Below the pieces are notes generated by a model. That model saw nothing but the letters and a program-made list of their open reading frames with translations, was not told the DNA's origin and searched no databases. From contig JAWKPM010000008.1 of the NCBI GenBank assembly GCA_041390625.1, forward strand, positions 1 to 64,000: 64,000 bases of DNA, written 5' to 3'. A program made the position numbers and the translations under genes. Shown one piece after another: positions 53,531-61,950 of this stretch; within the stretch, counting starts at the first letter, position 1, and each line of letters starts with the position of its first letter. Origin of the DNA: RBC038 sp041390625. Lineage in GTDB: Bacteria > Chloroflexota > Dehalococcoidia > UBA2979.

Positions 53531-54028
53531 CTGTGTCTCGTCCTCGGACGCGGGCTCCTCAGTGTTGAGCCGCGCGGTGATCGAGGCGGTCACCACCGCT
53601 GCCAACGCGAGCGGGATGCCGGCCATCAGGCCGATCGGGATCGTGGTCAGCACGTGCGGCCGCGCCAGCGGCACCACCGGCAGCCCCCCGCTCGGGTGGA
53701 AGCTGCACACCAGCGTCGCCGCATCGAAGAACGAGCGCGTCACGGGGATCGAGATCGTCTCGCCCGGCGGCACGAACGCCGGACCGATGCGATGCACGGC
53801 CGTGTCGTGGTTGCGAATGAAGAGGTCGTCGCCGACGCGGAGGCTCAACCTCGCCGGAAGCACGTCGACGATTTCGCCTGCAGCCACGAGCTCGGACGTG
53901 CCCGCGGGAATCGTGACCTCGACGGTCGAGGTCGAGGGCAGCATGGCCCACCAGAGGAACGCGACGAACCACGAGAGCAGCGCTGCCCCGAGCGCGAGCC
54001 AGACGTGCTCACGCAGCGCTCCGAGCAT
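53516..54028 (-). CDS. Membrane-anchored cupredoxin-like protein
   Basis: A 170-residue protein. One N-terminal membrane helix (HVWLALGAALLSWFVAFLWW), a cupredoxin-like domain with FIRNHDTAVHRIG (His), the pair CSFHPSGGLP (Cys and His) and a C-terminal helix IPIGLMAGIPLALAAVVTAS. Three type-1 copper ligands are recognisable; the usual axial Met is missing, so binding may differ or be lost. It lies at the 3' end of the oxidase cluster, 54 bases after the subunit III gene, so it could donate electrons or copper to it. Confidence 0.72.
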   Translation of the reverse strand: MLGALREHVWLALGAALLSWFVAFLWWAMLPSTSTVEVTIPAGTSELVAAGEIVDVLPARLSLRVGDDLFIRNHDTAVHRIGPAFVPPGETISIPVTRSFFDAATLVCSFHPSGGLPVVPLARPHVLTTIPIGLMAGIPLALAAVVTASITARLNTEEPASEDETQTSEA

Positions 54029-54036
54029 GCGCCACA

Positions 54037-54061
54037 GGAGCCCCGTGCGAGCCGGGGCTCC
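54037..54061 (-). terminator. Hairpin after the subunit III gene
   Basis: Arms GGAGCCCCG and CGGGGCTCC enclose seven bases, 21 bases after the subunit III stop and ending 9 bases before the cupredoxin-like start. It could terminate the oxidase operon partially or cover the ribosome site of the next gene. Confidence 0.5.
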
Positions 54062-54081
54062 CGCTGCCTCGACAGGGCTGC

Positions 54082-54660
54082 TTACTTGACGAGGTAGAGC
54101 GTCGGGTAGAAGAAGACCCACACCACGTCCACGAAGTGCCAGTAGATGATGACTGCGGACACGGGCCACGTGTAGCCCGAGCTGAAATGCCCTCGCCCCG
54201 AACGGACATAGATCACGATCAGGAAGACGATGCCGGTGATGACGTGGAAGGAGTGCATGCCGGTCATCGAGAAGTACGAGGTCCCGAAGCCCTCGGAGGG
54301 AACGAACTCCGCGAGGTTCCACTCGGTGATCACGCCGCCCACGAAGCCGAGCCCGAGCAGGATCGTCAGCAGCAGCATCAGGCGGCCGTGCGACACGTTG
54401 CCGTGCTGGAACGACGTCTCTGCTCGGAAGGCGGTCAGACTGGAGACCAGCAGGATGATCGTCACCCCGAGGCCGAGCACCTGTTTCAGGTCCTCGGGAC
54501 GGTACGTGCCATTCGTGTAGAAGCGCGCCGCCGCAAACAGGGCGAACAGCAGTGCATCGGAGGCGAGGAAGAGCCAGAGCCCCAGCCGGTTGATCCGTAC
54601 GCGCTCGGGGCTGTGCGGATCAACGTGGTGGGCGATGTGAGCGGATTCAGCAGCTGCCAC
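54082..54660 (-). CDS. ctaE: Cytochrome c oxidase subunit III
   Basis: A 192-residue, five-helix subunit III, the short bacterial type. Typical stretches are LGLWLFLASDALLFALFAAA, FGTSYFSMTGMHSFHVITGI and VSAVIIYWHFVDVVWVFFYP. Subunit III supports proton delivery and stability of the oxidase. Its start overlaps the subunit IV gene stop by one base; order on the minus strand is II, I, IV, III, as in Gram-positive-type oxidase clusters. Confidence 0.92.
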   Translation of the reverse strand: MAAAESAHIAHHVDPHSPERVRINRLGLWLFLASDALLFALFAAARFYTNGTYRPEDLKQVLGLGVTIILLVSSLTAFRAETSFQHGNVSHGRLMLLLTILLGLGFVGGVITEWNLAEFVPSEGFGTSYFSMTGMHSFHVITGIVFLIVIYVRSGRGHFSSGYTWPVSAVIIYWHFVDVVWVFFYPTLYLVK

Positions 54661-54890
54661 TAGTGGCTCCCCTCGCCGCGCCAGACCTTCGACACGTGCA
54701 TGAAGTAGACGATGATCACCCAGGCCTTCACGACGGCCACGGGCGCGAGGAACAGGACCAGCGCCTGCGACGAGTCGACGCTCACCGCGACGATGTACTC
54801 GACGATCGTGAGCACCGCGAGAAGCGCCGCCATCCGCAGACCGAGGTTGTGCGATCGCTGCTCGGCGGCTCGCTGACTAGCGGAAACCAT
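54660..54890 (-). CDS. ctaF: Cytochrome c oxidase subunit IV (prokaryotic type)
   Basis: A 76-residue protein with two helices, the second being VLFLAPVAVVKAWVIIVYFMH followed by VSKVWRG, which is the typical short signature of prokaryotic subunit IV. It is a small membrane subunit at the edge of the oxidase. It lies between the subunit I and III genes; 39 bases separate it from the upstream gene. Confidence 0.85.
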   Translation of the reverse strand: MVSASQRAAEQRSHNLGLRMAALLAVLTIVEYIVAVSVDSSQALVLFLAPVAVVKAWVIIVYFMHVSKVWRGEGSH

Positions 54891-54929
54891 GCACCGCTCC
54901 CTCCTCGAGGACGACCTTCGGGTTCGAGA

Positions 54930-56837
54930 TCATGCGCCGCCACCTCCCCCGCCGTCGCCGGCGGCCGGCGCGGGCATCGGGGTCATGCGGACGTGGGGAC
55001 GTGCGTCCGGCACGCCGTAGTCGTACGGAAGGCCGGTGACCACGGGATCCGTCGCGAAGTTGTAGGGCGGGGGCGGCGAGCTGACCTGCCACTCGAGCGT
55101 GCGCGCGCGCCACGGATTCGCCTCGGCCGCCGGGCCGCGCACGAACGTCGTCACCATGTTCACCACGAAGACGAGGAAGCTCGCACCGAGGAAGAAGGCG
55201 GCAATCGAGATGAACGCGTTCAGGTCGCCGTACGACTCGGGGTAGTCGGCGATGCGGCGGTTCATGCCCTTCACGCCGACCTGGAACATCGGGATGAAGA
55301 CCACCTGGAAGCCGATGAACATCATCCAGAAGTGGATCTGGGCGAGCCGCTCGTTGTACATGCGGCCGAACATCTTCGGGAACCAGTAGTAGACGCCGGC
55401 GAAGAGGGCGAATATCTCGCCGCCCACGATCGTGTAGTGGAAGTGCGCGACGACGAAGTAGGTGTCGTGCAGATGGAGGTCGGTGGGCACGTCTGCGAGG
55501 TAGATGCCGGTGATGCCTCCGATGGTGAAGTTGAAGAGCACGGACATCGCGAACAGCATCGGGACACGCATCCACAGGCGACCCGCCCACACGGTGCCGA
55601 GGCCCGCGAGGAAGATGAGGCCCGTCGGGATCGAGATGATCTCGGTCAGCACGAGGAAGGGCGCGTGGAGGTAGTCCGACATGCCGCTAGTGAACATGTG
55701 GTGCGCCCACACGATGCCGGAGATGGCCACGATCGAGAGCAGCGCGCCGACCGCCCAGCGGTAGGCGAACAGTGGCTTCCTCGAGAAGTGCGCGAGGATC
55801 TCGAGGACGATCGCGAAGCCGGGCAGCACCATCACGTAGACAGCCGGGTGTGAGTAGAACCAGAAGACGTGCTCGTAGAGGAGCGCGCTGCCGCCCTCGG
55901 CGGACTGGAAGAACGAGGTGTGGAGCACGCGGTCGAACAGGATCATGATCAGACCGGCTGCGAACGCCTGCGTGAAGAAGAAGGCGATGAGCGAGCCGGC
56001 AAACGCGCCCCACACGAAGATTGGGAGGCGGCTCCAGGTCATGCCCTCGGCGCGCTCGTAGATGATCGTCGAGATGAAGTTGATGGCGCCGAAGATGGAC
56101 ACCAGGCCGAAGAGGATTACCGCGAGGTTGAACAGCACCTGGCCGGACTTCGTGATCACGGAGAGCGGCGGGTAGGCCGTCCAGCCGGTGTCCCAACCAC
56201 CCATCAGCACAGCGACCACGAGCAGGATGGCGACGGGCGGGACGAGCCAGAACGTGAACGCGTTCAGCTTCGGGTAGGCCATGTCGCGCGCGCCGATCAT
56301 CAGCGGCACGACGTAGTTGCCGAACCCACCGAGGAGCGTGGCCACGGCCACGGCCACCATGGTGATCCCGTGGAAGCTCATCGCGGCGTTGTACATGTCC
56401 TCGCCGGTGGTATCGAAGAGCGGCCAGCTGCCGATCGTCTCGAAGACGCCCATGCCGGGGCGCATCAGCTCCCAGCGGATGAGCATCGCGAAGAGGCCAG
56501 ACAGCAGGAACAGCACCACGAAGGTGACGATGTACTGGATGCCGATCACCTTGTGGTCGGTGTTGAACTCGAAGTAGCGGCCGATGCCCGTCGTGGGGCA
56601 TTCCTCGGCCTTCATGCCGAACCACTCGCGCGCCCAGTACTTCCAGCCGCCGACACCGGCGAGCCAGCCCAGTAGCGCGAGCGGCGTGCCCATCGTCCAG
56701 GAGAGGTCGGTCGACCACCACTCGGACGACTCGCGACCCAGCAGGGCGACGCGCACGAGGCCGGTCCCGCCGATGCCGATGGCGAAACCGACGGCGGCCA
56801 GCACGAGGCCGAACAGCAAGGGGCGAAGTGCGCGCAT
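54930..56837 (-). CDS. ctaD: Cytochrome c oxidase subunit I, A2 type
   Basis: A 635-residue catalytic subunit with haem- and copper-binding histidines. EHVFWFYSHPAVYVMVLPG holds the CuB His and the cross-linked Tyr, IVWAHHMFTSGM the other two CuB His, and HDTYFVVAHFHYTIVGG the haem ligands. The Glu of the classical HPEVY motif is replaced by Ala and preceded by Tyr-Ser, which defines the A2 subfamily. An extra N-terminal pair of helices (LLFGLVLAAVGFAIGIGGT and PLALLGWLAGVGGWKYW) precedes the core. Start ATG 56837. Confidence 0.94.
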   Translation of the reverse strand: MRALRPLLFGLVLAAVGFAIGIGGTGLVRVALLGRESSEWWSTDLSWTMGTPLALLGWLAGVGGWKYWAREWFGMKAEECPTTGIGRYFEFNTDHKVIGIQYIVTFVVLFLLSGLFAMLIRWELMRPGMGVFETIGSWPLFDTTGEDMYNAAMSFHGITMVAVAVATLLGGFGNYVVPLMIGARDMAYPKLNAFTFWLVPPVAILLVVAVLMGGWDTGWTAYPPLSVITKSGQVLFNLAVILFGLVSIFGAINFISTIIYERAEGMTWSRLPIFVWGAFAGSLIAFFFTQAFAAGLIMILFDRVLHTSFFQSAEGGSALLYEHVFWFYSHPAVYVMVLPGFAIVLEILAHFSRKPLFAYRWAVGALLSIVAISGIVWAHHMFTSGMSDYLHAPFLVLTEIISIPTGLIFLAGLGTVWAGRLWMRVPMLFAMSVLFNFTIGGITGIYLADVPTDLHLHDTYFVVAHFHYTIVGGEIFALFAGVYYWFPKMFGRMYNERLAQIHFWMMFIGFQVVFIPMFQVGVKGMNRRIADYPESYGDLNAFISIAAFFLGASFLVFVVNMVTTFVRGPAAEANPWRARTLEWQVSSPPPPYNFATDPVVTGLPYDYGVPDARPHVRMTPMPAPAAGDGGGGGGA

Positions 56838-56860
56838 CGTCTACCTCCGGTAGCGGTCGA

Positions 56861-57595
56861 CTACTGCTCGGCCAGCCAGGCCTGGAACTCTTCGGGGGAC
56901 ACCACGCGCACGGGCATGGTCATGGCGGAGTGGAGGACGCCGCAGAGCTCGGCGCACTGGATGCGGTAGGCCGCGTCCTCCTCGTACGAGCCCTCGTCGG
57001 TGGGGGTGACGTAGACGACCGTGGTCTGGCCGGGAACGGCATCGATCTTCTGGCGGAAGGCCGGGATCCAGAACGAGTGCAGCACGTCGACGGATGTGAC
57101 GTTGAAGCGCACCCGCTGGTCCGCCGGCAGCACCATCTCCTTCGGGCTGCCGACGGTGACCTCACCCTCGGGGTACTGGACGAGCCACCCGAAGCGGAAC
57201 GCCTGCACGTTGATCTCGAGGTCGGACGTTTGGTCGGCGCGCAGCTCGGAGAGGCCGGTGAGGCCCGGGAAGATCATGACGAGGACGGCCAGAGCGGTCG
57301 TGATGGCGAACCAGACGCGCGGCACGGTGCCCGTCCCGCGGATCGGCGGGCCGTCGAGCTCGGGCGTCCCCTTGGTCCGGAACTTGAAGATGCTGACGAT
57401 CAGCAAGGCGACGACGAGGCCGAAGACCGGCGTCGCCATGTACGTCATGATGCGGAACGCGTGGTCAATCGTGTCGGCTTCTTCGGCGGCGGGCGTCGGG
57501 AACGGGTTCATGATCGCCGTACCGAGCACCGCCAGCAGCGTGACGACGACCCAGAGCACGGCCATGATCGAGAAGTCTCGCCGCACGGGCACCAC
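56861..57595 (-). CDS. ctaC: Cytochrome c oxidase subunit II with CuA site
   Basis: About 244 residues: two membrane helices (MAVLWVVVTLLAVLGTAIMN and TPVFGLVVALLIVSIFKF) and a CuA domain with VTSVDVLHSFWIP and the cluster CAELCGVLHSAMTM, which supplies the Cys, Glu, His and Met ligands. No haem-binding tail is present, so this is a simple subunit II. It accepts electrons from cytochrome c. The start is uncertain among GTG 57595, GTG 57586 and ATG 57565; upstream residues are not conserved. First gene of the oxidase cluster. Confidence 0.93.
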   Translation of the reverse strand: MVPVRRDFSIMAVLWVVVTLLAVLGTAIMNPFPTPAAEEADTIDHAFRIMTYMATPVFGLVVALLIVSIFKFRTKGTPELDGPPIRGTGTVPRVWFAITTALAVLVMIFPGLTGLSELRADQTSDLEINVQAFRFGWLVQYPEGEVTVGSPKEMVLPADQRVRFNVTSVDVLHSFWIPAFRQKIDAVPGQTTVVYVTPTDEGSYEEDAAYRIQCAELCGVLHSAMTMPVRVVSPEEFQAWLAEQ

Positions 57596-57796
57596 CTGCC
57601 ATCGCGCGCTCCAACGGGAGCGGAGTCGTTGGTGGCCGGAGCGTACGAAGGACGTTTGGCAGGCGCATGATGCGTTCTCACCAGTGACAGCACTCCCCCG
57701 CAGCGCCAGACTCGGGGCGAGGTCGACAAGCATCGAGGACGCAGCATCCTGAGCACGCAGAGCACCTCACCGACGCGCGGCGTCCACGTCCGATTC

Positions 57797-59095
57797 GTGG
57801 CGTCGGCGCTCGCGTTCGGGATCCTCGGCGGGTTCGCGCTCGCCGTCGCCCTGCCGATCGACGACCTCGTGCGGGACACGCGCACGGCCAGCTGGTTCGA
57901 GCACGCGCAGGTGCACGGCCATCTGCAGGCCGTCGGCTTTGCCGGACTGTTCATCGTCGGGATGGCATACCGGCTGATGCCTGGCTTCGGGCGGCGGACG
58001 CTCGCGCTGCCGCGGCTCGTCACACCCTCGTGGTTGCTGCTTGCCGCGGGCGTGCTGCTGCGCACCATCGGGCAGCCGGCAGCGGATCACGGGGCGTTCG
58101 CGTTCGCGATGGCGGCAGGCGCCTGGCTCGAACTCGCCGGCGCTGCGTGCTTCGGCGCGGTCGTGCTCGGGACCTCGAGCGCCGCGCTGCGCCGAGGCGA
58201 GGCGTGGGCCCTCTGGTTCGTCGCCGGTACCGGCTGGTTTGTGGCGCAGGGCGTCCTCGGTGCCGCGTGGCTCACCGAGCTGGCGTCGGATCGCGGGAGC
58301 ATCTTGCGCGGCTCACGCGACGAGGTGCTGCTGCTGGCGCAGGTCTACGGCCTGCACGTCTCGTTCGTGCTCGGCGTCGCCACCCGCGCCTTCCCGACGC
58401 TGTTCGCGGCCGGCACATCGAAGATCGCGAGCCGCGCGGCCCCACTGCTCTTCGAGGCCGGCGTCCTCGCATGGTTCGTCGCTGCCCTCGCCACTTCGAG
58501 GGGCAGCGACGCGCTGGCCCTCGAGCGGGCGGGGCTGATGCTTGCGGCTGCCGGCCTCGTGGTGGCCATCGGCGTGACCGGGGCGTGGAAGCCGGCCTCG
58601 AGGCTGCGCGACGCCACGCGGCCGCTGGCGGTGGGCATGCGGCTCTCGATGGCGTGGTGCGCGATTGTCGCGATGTTGCTCGTCGTAGGGGCGGTGCAGA
58701 GCGACGTCCCGGAGCACCGAGTCCTCGATGCGGCGCGACACGCGATCGGCCTCGGCGTGGTCACCACGCTGATCGTGAGCATGGCGCAGATGCTCCTGCC
58801 TGAGTTCGCTGCCGAGCGACTGGTGCGGACGGCCGGCGCGTGGCGGGGCTCGCTGCTCGCGTGGCTGCTCACGGTGGCGGCCGTGCTGCGCGTGGGCGCA
58901 GCGCTCTTCGCCGGCAACCTCGACGAGGGCGCATCGTGGGCGATGGCGCTCGCCGGCACGATCGCCCTCGGGGTGATGATCGCCTTCGCCCTGCTCCTGC
59001 GGCGCGCCGCCCGAGGCTTCGTCCCCGCCATCGAACTCGGGGCGGTGGCCAGCTCGCGACGGCCGCCGAGTAGCGAGGAGCGGGAGGGCGGCTAG
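57797..59095 (+). CDS. NnrS-like polytopic haem-copper protein
   Basis: About 432 residues with about twelve helices. HAQVHGHLQAVGFAGLFIVG, followed by MAYRLMPGFGR, resembles the histidine-rich helix of NnrS and other haem-copper proteins that help oxidase or nitric oxide metabolism. The second half has further conserved His-containing segments (LHVSFVLGVATRAFP). It is divergent from the oxidase cluster. A CTG at 57749, in frame and 10 bases after GAGGA, could give a 16-residue longer N terminus (STQSTSPTRGVHVRF); GTG 57797 is the conservative choice. Confidence 0.72.
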   Translation: MASALAFGILGGFALAVALPIDDLVRDTRTASWFEHAQVHGHLQAVGFAGLFIVGMAYRLMPGFGRRTLALPRLVTPSWLLLAAGVLLRTIGQPAADHGAFAFAMAAGAWLELAGAACFGAVVLGTSSAALRRGEAWALWFVAGTGWFVAQGVLGAAWLTELASDRGSILRGSRDEVLLLAQVYGLHVSFVLGVATRAFPTLFAAGTSKIASRAAPLLFEAGVLAWFVAALATSRGSDALALERAGLMLAAAGLVVAIGVTGAWKPASRLRDATRPLAVGMRLSMAWCAIVAMLLVVGAVQSDVPEHRVLDAARHAIGLGVVTTLIVSMAQMLLPEFAAERLVRTAGAWRGSLLAWLLTVAAVLRVGAALFAGNLDEGASWAMALAGTIALGVMIAFALLLRRAARGFVPAIELGAVASSRRPPSSEEREGG

Positions 59096-60123
59096 AGTCC
59101 GGCTTCCCGCCGCAGCGCAGCGAGCATCGCCTCGATGTCCGGCTCGCGCTCAGGTGGCGCGACGGGATCGGGATCGGACGTGGGCGCTTCGCCGAGGAGC
59201 TGTTCGCAGAGGCCGCTCGCACACCAGGCGAGCGCGTGCGTGTCGTAGCCGCCCTCGAGGTTCACGACGACGCGGCCGTCGCACAGCGCACGCGCCGCCT
59301 CGATGACGAGGCCGGCGACACGGTGATAGCCCTCGGTCGAGACCAGCAGCGGTGCGAGCGGGTCGCGCGCGTGCGCGTCCCAGCCGCTGGAGACCAGCAC
59401 GAGGTCCGGCCGGAAGCGCTCGAGCGCAGGGATGCAGACCTGCTCGTACGCGGCGAGGAACCCTGCATCGCCCGTCCCGGCAGGCAACGGCGCATTCAGC
59501 TTCGTGGCGGCCGCCTCACCTCGCCCGCTTTCGGCGACGGCGCCCGTGCCCGGGTAGAACGGGGCGGCGTGCGTGCTGAAGTAGAGCACTCGAGGGTCGT
59601 CGTCGAAGATCGCCTGCGTGCCGTTGCCGTGGTGCACGTCCCAGTCGACGATCGCGACTCGCTCGAGCCCAGCCTCGAGTGCGTGCGCGGCGGCGATGGC
59701 GACGTTGTTCAGCAGGCAGAAGCCCATCGCACGCTGGTCGGTCGCGTGGTGCCCCGGCGGCCGCACGGCGACGAACGCCGAGGACGCCTCACCACCGAGC
59801 ACCGCCTCGACCGCCACGAGGTTCGCGCCGGCCGCCTGTCTCGCTATCTGGACCGACCGTGGCGTGACGTAGGTGTCCGCGTCGAGCCAGCCGCCACCTG
59901 CCTTCGCCACCTGCTCCTCGAGGCGTACCAGCGGGAGGCGGTGGACGCGGGCGATCTCCTCGTCGCCGGCGAGCCGGGCATCGAGGGCGTGCATGCGCGC
60001 GGCAAGGCCGGTGCGCTCGAGGTGCTCGAGGATCGCGGTCAGACGGTCGGGGCGCTCCGGGTGGCCCTCGGCGGCATGCGCCTCGGAGCCGGGCGCGGTG
60101 ACGAGGGCGACGGGGGCGACCAT
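59092..60123 (-). CDS. Histone-deacetylase-superfamily hydrolase (acetoin utilisation/polyamine deacetylase-like)
   Basis: A 343-residue zinc hydrolase. Catalytic motifs are GHHATDQRAMGFCLLNNVAI (paired His), VAIVDWDVHHGNGTQAIFD (Asp-His metal ligands) and VLVSSGWDAHARDPLA (second Asp). Bacterial members deacetylate polyamines, acetoin-related compounds or lysines. No acetyltransferase neighbour. Its stop codon overlaps the end of the NnrS-like gene by 4 bases. Confidence 0.92.
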   Translation of the reverse strand: MVAPVALVTAPGSEAHAAEGHPERPDRLTAILEHLERTGLAARMHALDARLAGDEEIARVHRLPLVRLEEQVAKAGGGWLDADTYVTPRSVQIARQAAGANLVAVEAVLGGEASSAFVAVRPPGHHATDQRAMGFCLLNNVAIAAAHALEAGLERVAIVDWDVHHGNGTQAIFDDDPRVLYFSTHAAPFYPGTGAVAESGRGEAAATKLNAPLPAGTGDAGFLAAYEQVCIPALERFRPDLVLVSSGWDAHARDPLAPLLVSTEGYHRVAGLVIEAARALCDGRVVVNLEGGYDTHALAWCASGLCEQLLGEAPTSDPDPVAPPEREPDIEAMLAALRREAGL

Positions 60124-60140
60124 GGCGGCAGGTTAGAGAT

Positions 60141-60169
60141 CGGGCCGGGGCGATGCACGCCCCGGCCCG
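60141..60169 (-). terminator. Hairpin after the secreted repeat protein
   Basis: Perfect 12-bp arms CGGGCCGGGGCG and CGCCCCGGCCCG, loop of five bases. It lies 29 bases after the minus-strand secreted repeat gene and 18 before the next start. The expected T-run is absent, so termination efficiency is unclear. Confidence 0.55.
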
Positions 60170-60197
60170 TCTTCCGATTACCGCAGGTCACTACGAC

Positions 60198-61781
60198 CTA
60201 GTCGTCGTCGTCATCGTGCCAGCGCCAGTGACCGTACTTGTTGCCTCGGTTGGGCTTCGGCTTCTCGGCCTTCACGTGACCTTGCTTGAACAGGTTCTTG
60301 TTCAGGATGACGCCGGCGATCGTCTCCTGCGCCTGAGTGGGCACCTGGTCGAGCAGCGAACACAGCACCGGCAGCGCCGGGTGGTCGGCTCGAGTCAGCG
60401 ACTGGCAGGCCGCGCGGGCGCGCGCGACGACGTCCGAGCTCGATGCGGTCGTCCCGGTCCATGTCTTCGTCGCCGTCGTCGCCGGTTCGTTGCCGTCGCG
60501 CACGCCGTCGCGGTCGAGGTCCGCCCACACGACGATGACGTCGAGGCCGGCCGTCGTGCCGCGGTAGGACTGCGTCGCGACTCCGTTGCTGTTGGTGTCA
60601 TCGAAGAGCTTGCGGCCCTGGTGGGGGCCCGACACCACTTCGAAGCCGACGCGCGCACCTCGGACCTGCGGCGTCACCGTCGCGGTCAGCGTGTGCGTCG
60701 TGCCCGTCGGGTTCGTGTCGTTCTGCGGAGCGACGCGGACGGCGGTCACCGCCACGCTGCCGGTCCACGCCTTCGTGGCGAGCGCGACGACATCATTGCC
60801 GTCGATCTGGCCGTTCGAGTTGAGGTCGGTGAACGCGAGGATGACGTCGCTCCCCGTCGTCGAGCCACCGGCGTAGGTGAAGGTCGCTCGCCCGCTGCCG
60901 TTCGTCGTCGAGGCGCCGGCCGCGTTCGCGTTCGGGCCGCTGATCACGCGGAAGCGGACCAGCACCCCGGAGTTCGCCGGCGAGATCGTCGCCGTCACGG
61001 TGTGCGAGGTGTTGACCGGGTTCGTCGCCGAGGCCGGCGACAGCGCGATCGAGCTCACCACGGTCGAGCCGGTCCACACCTTCGAGGCCGTCGCGACCGC
61101 CTCGTTGGAGTCGATCTGCAGGTTGCCATTCGCGTCGGCGAAGGCGAGCAGCGTGTCGGTGCCCGCGCCGCCCGAGCCCGTGTAGGTGAACGTCGCCTGG
61201 CCCGAGCCGTTCGACGCGACGTTGGCCGTCTGCCCGGCGTTCGGACCCGACGTCACGCGGAAGCCGATCAGCACGCCGGCCTGCGCGGGCGACAGCGTCG
61301 CCGTCACAGTGTGTGACGTCCCGACCGGATTCGTGTCCGTCGTGGGCGACAGCGAAATGCCCGCGCTCGTGCCCGTCCAGATGCGGACGGCCGAGTTCAC
61401 GGGCTCGCCCAGCGAGAGCTGCCCGTCACGGTTCACGTCGCCGAACACGAGGATTGCGTCGGTCCCGGCGCCGCCGGTGCCGACGTAGGTGAAGACCGAC
61501 TGACCGGCGAAGTTGGTGTCGATCGCCGAGCTGACGCCGGTGTTCGGTCCGCTCACAACACGGAAGCGCATCAGCACCCCGCTCGAGGCAGGGCTGAGCG
61601 AGGCCGTCAGCGAGAAAGCGGTGCCACTCGCCCCCGTTGAGTTCGCGGGTGTGACGGCGAGGTTCGTCGCGGCCTGCGCCTGCGCCCGCCCGGGCGGCGA
61701 CGCGACGAGCGTCATCGCGAGGACCGCGACGAGAACCAGTGGCGCAACCACCCACGGATGCGTCCGAGCACGAAGATTCAC
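60198..61781 (-). CDS. Secreted protein with four Ig-like/EF-hand repeats
   Basis: A 527-residue exported protein (signal VLVAVLAMTLVASPPGRAQA). Four tandem repeats of about 95 residues each contain a beta-sandwich part (e.g. GTSHTVTATLSPAQAGVLIG, FRVTSGPNAGQTANVASNGS) and an Asp-rich loop like a calcium-binding EF-hand (DVNRDGQLSLGEP, DANGNLQIDSNEA, DLNSNGQIDGNDV, DLDRDGVRDGNEP). A C-terminal domain with two cysteines ends in WRWHDDDDD. It may be an adhesin or surface-layer protein stabilised by calcium. Homology to a named family is not clear. Confidence 0.8.
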   Translation of the reverse strand: MNLRARTHPWVVAPLVLVAVLAMTLVASPPGRAQAQAATNLAVTPANSTGASGTAFSLTASLSPASSGVLMRFRVVSGPNTGVSSAIDTNFAGQSVFTYVGTGGAGTDAILVFGDVNRDGQLSLGEPVNSAVRIWTGTSAGISLSPTTDTNPVGTSHTVTATLSPAQAGVLIGFRVTSGPNAGQTANVASNGSGQATFTYTGSGGAGTDTLLAFADANGNLQIDSNEAVATASKVWTGSTVVSSIALSPASATNPVNTSHTVTATISPANSGVLVRFRVISGPNANAAGASTTNGSGRATFTYAGGSTTGSDVILAFTDLNSNGQIDGNDVVALATKAWTGSVAVTAVRVAPQNDTNPTGTTHTLTATVTPQVRGARVGFEVVSGPHQGRKLFDDTNSNGVATQSYRGTTAGLDVIVVWADLDRDGVRDGNEPATTATKTWTGTTASSSDVVARARAACQSLTRADHPALPVLCSLLDQVPTQAQETIAGVILNKNLFKQGHVKAEKPKPNRGNKYGHWRWHDDDDD

Positions 61782-61950
61782 GGAATGCCCCCCTGCGACT
61801 TGCGGAGCGACCGCAGGCCCCCGCCCACGGGCTCGCCGACCTCAAGCGCCTCAACCAGATGAGACGCACGGAACCCGGCGCAAGTTCCCGACGGCTGCTT
61901 GCGCAGCCCTCGCACAGTATGGGGCGTCCGGCGCGGCTATGTGACACCCG

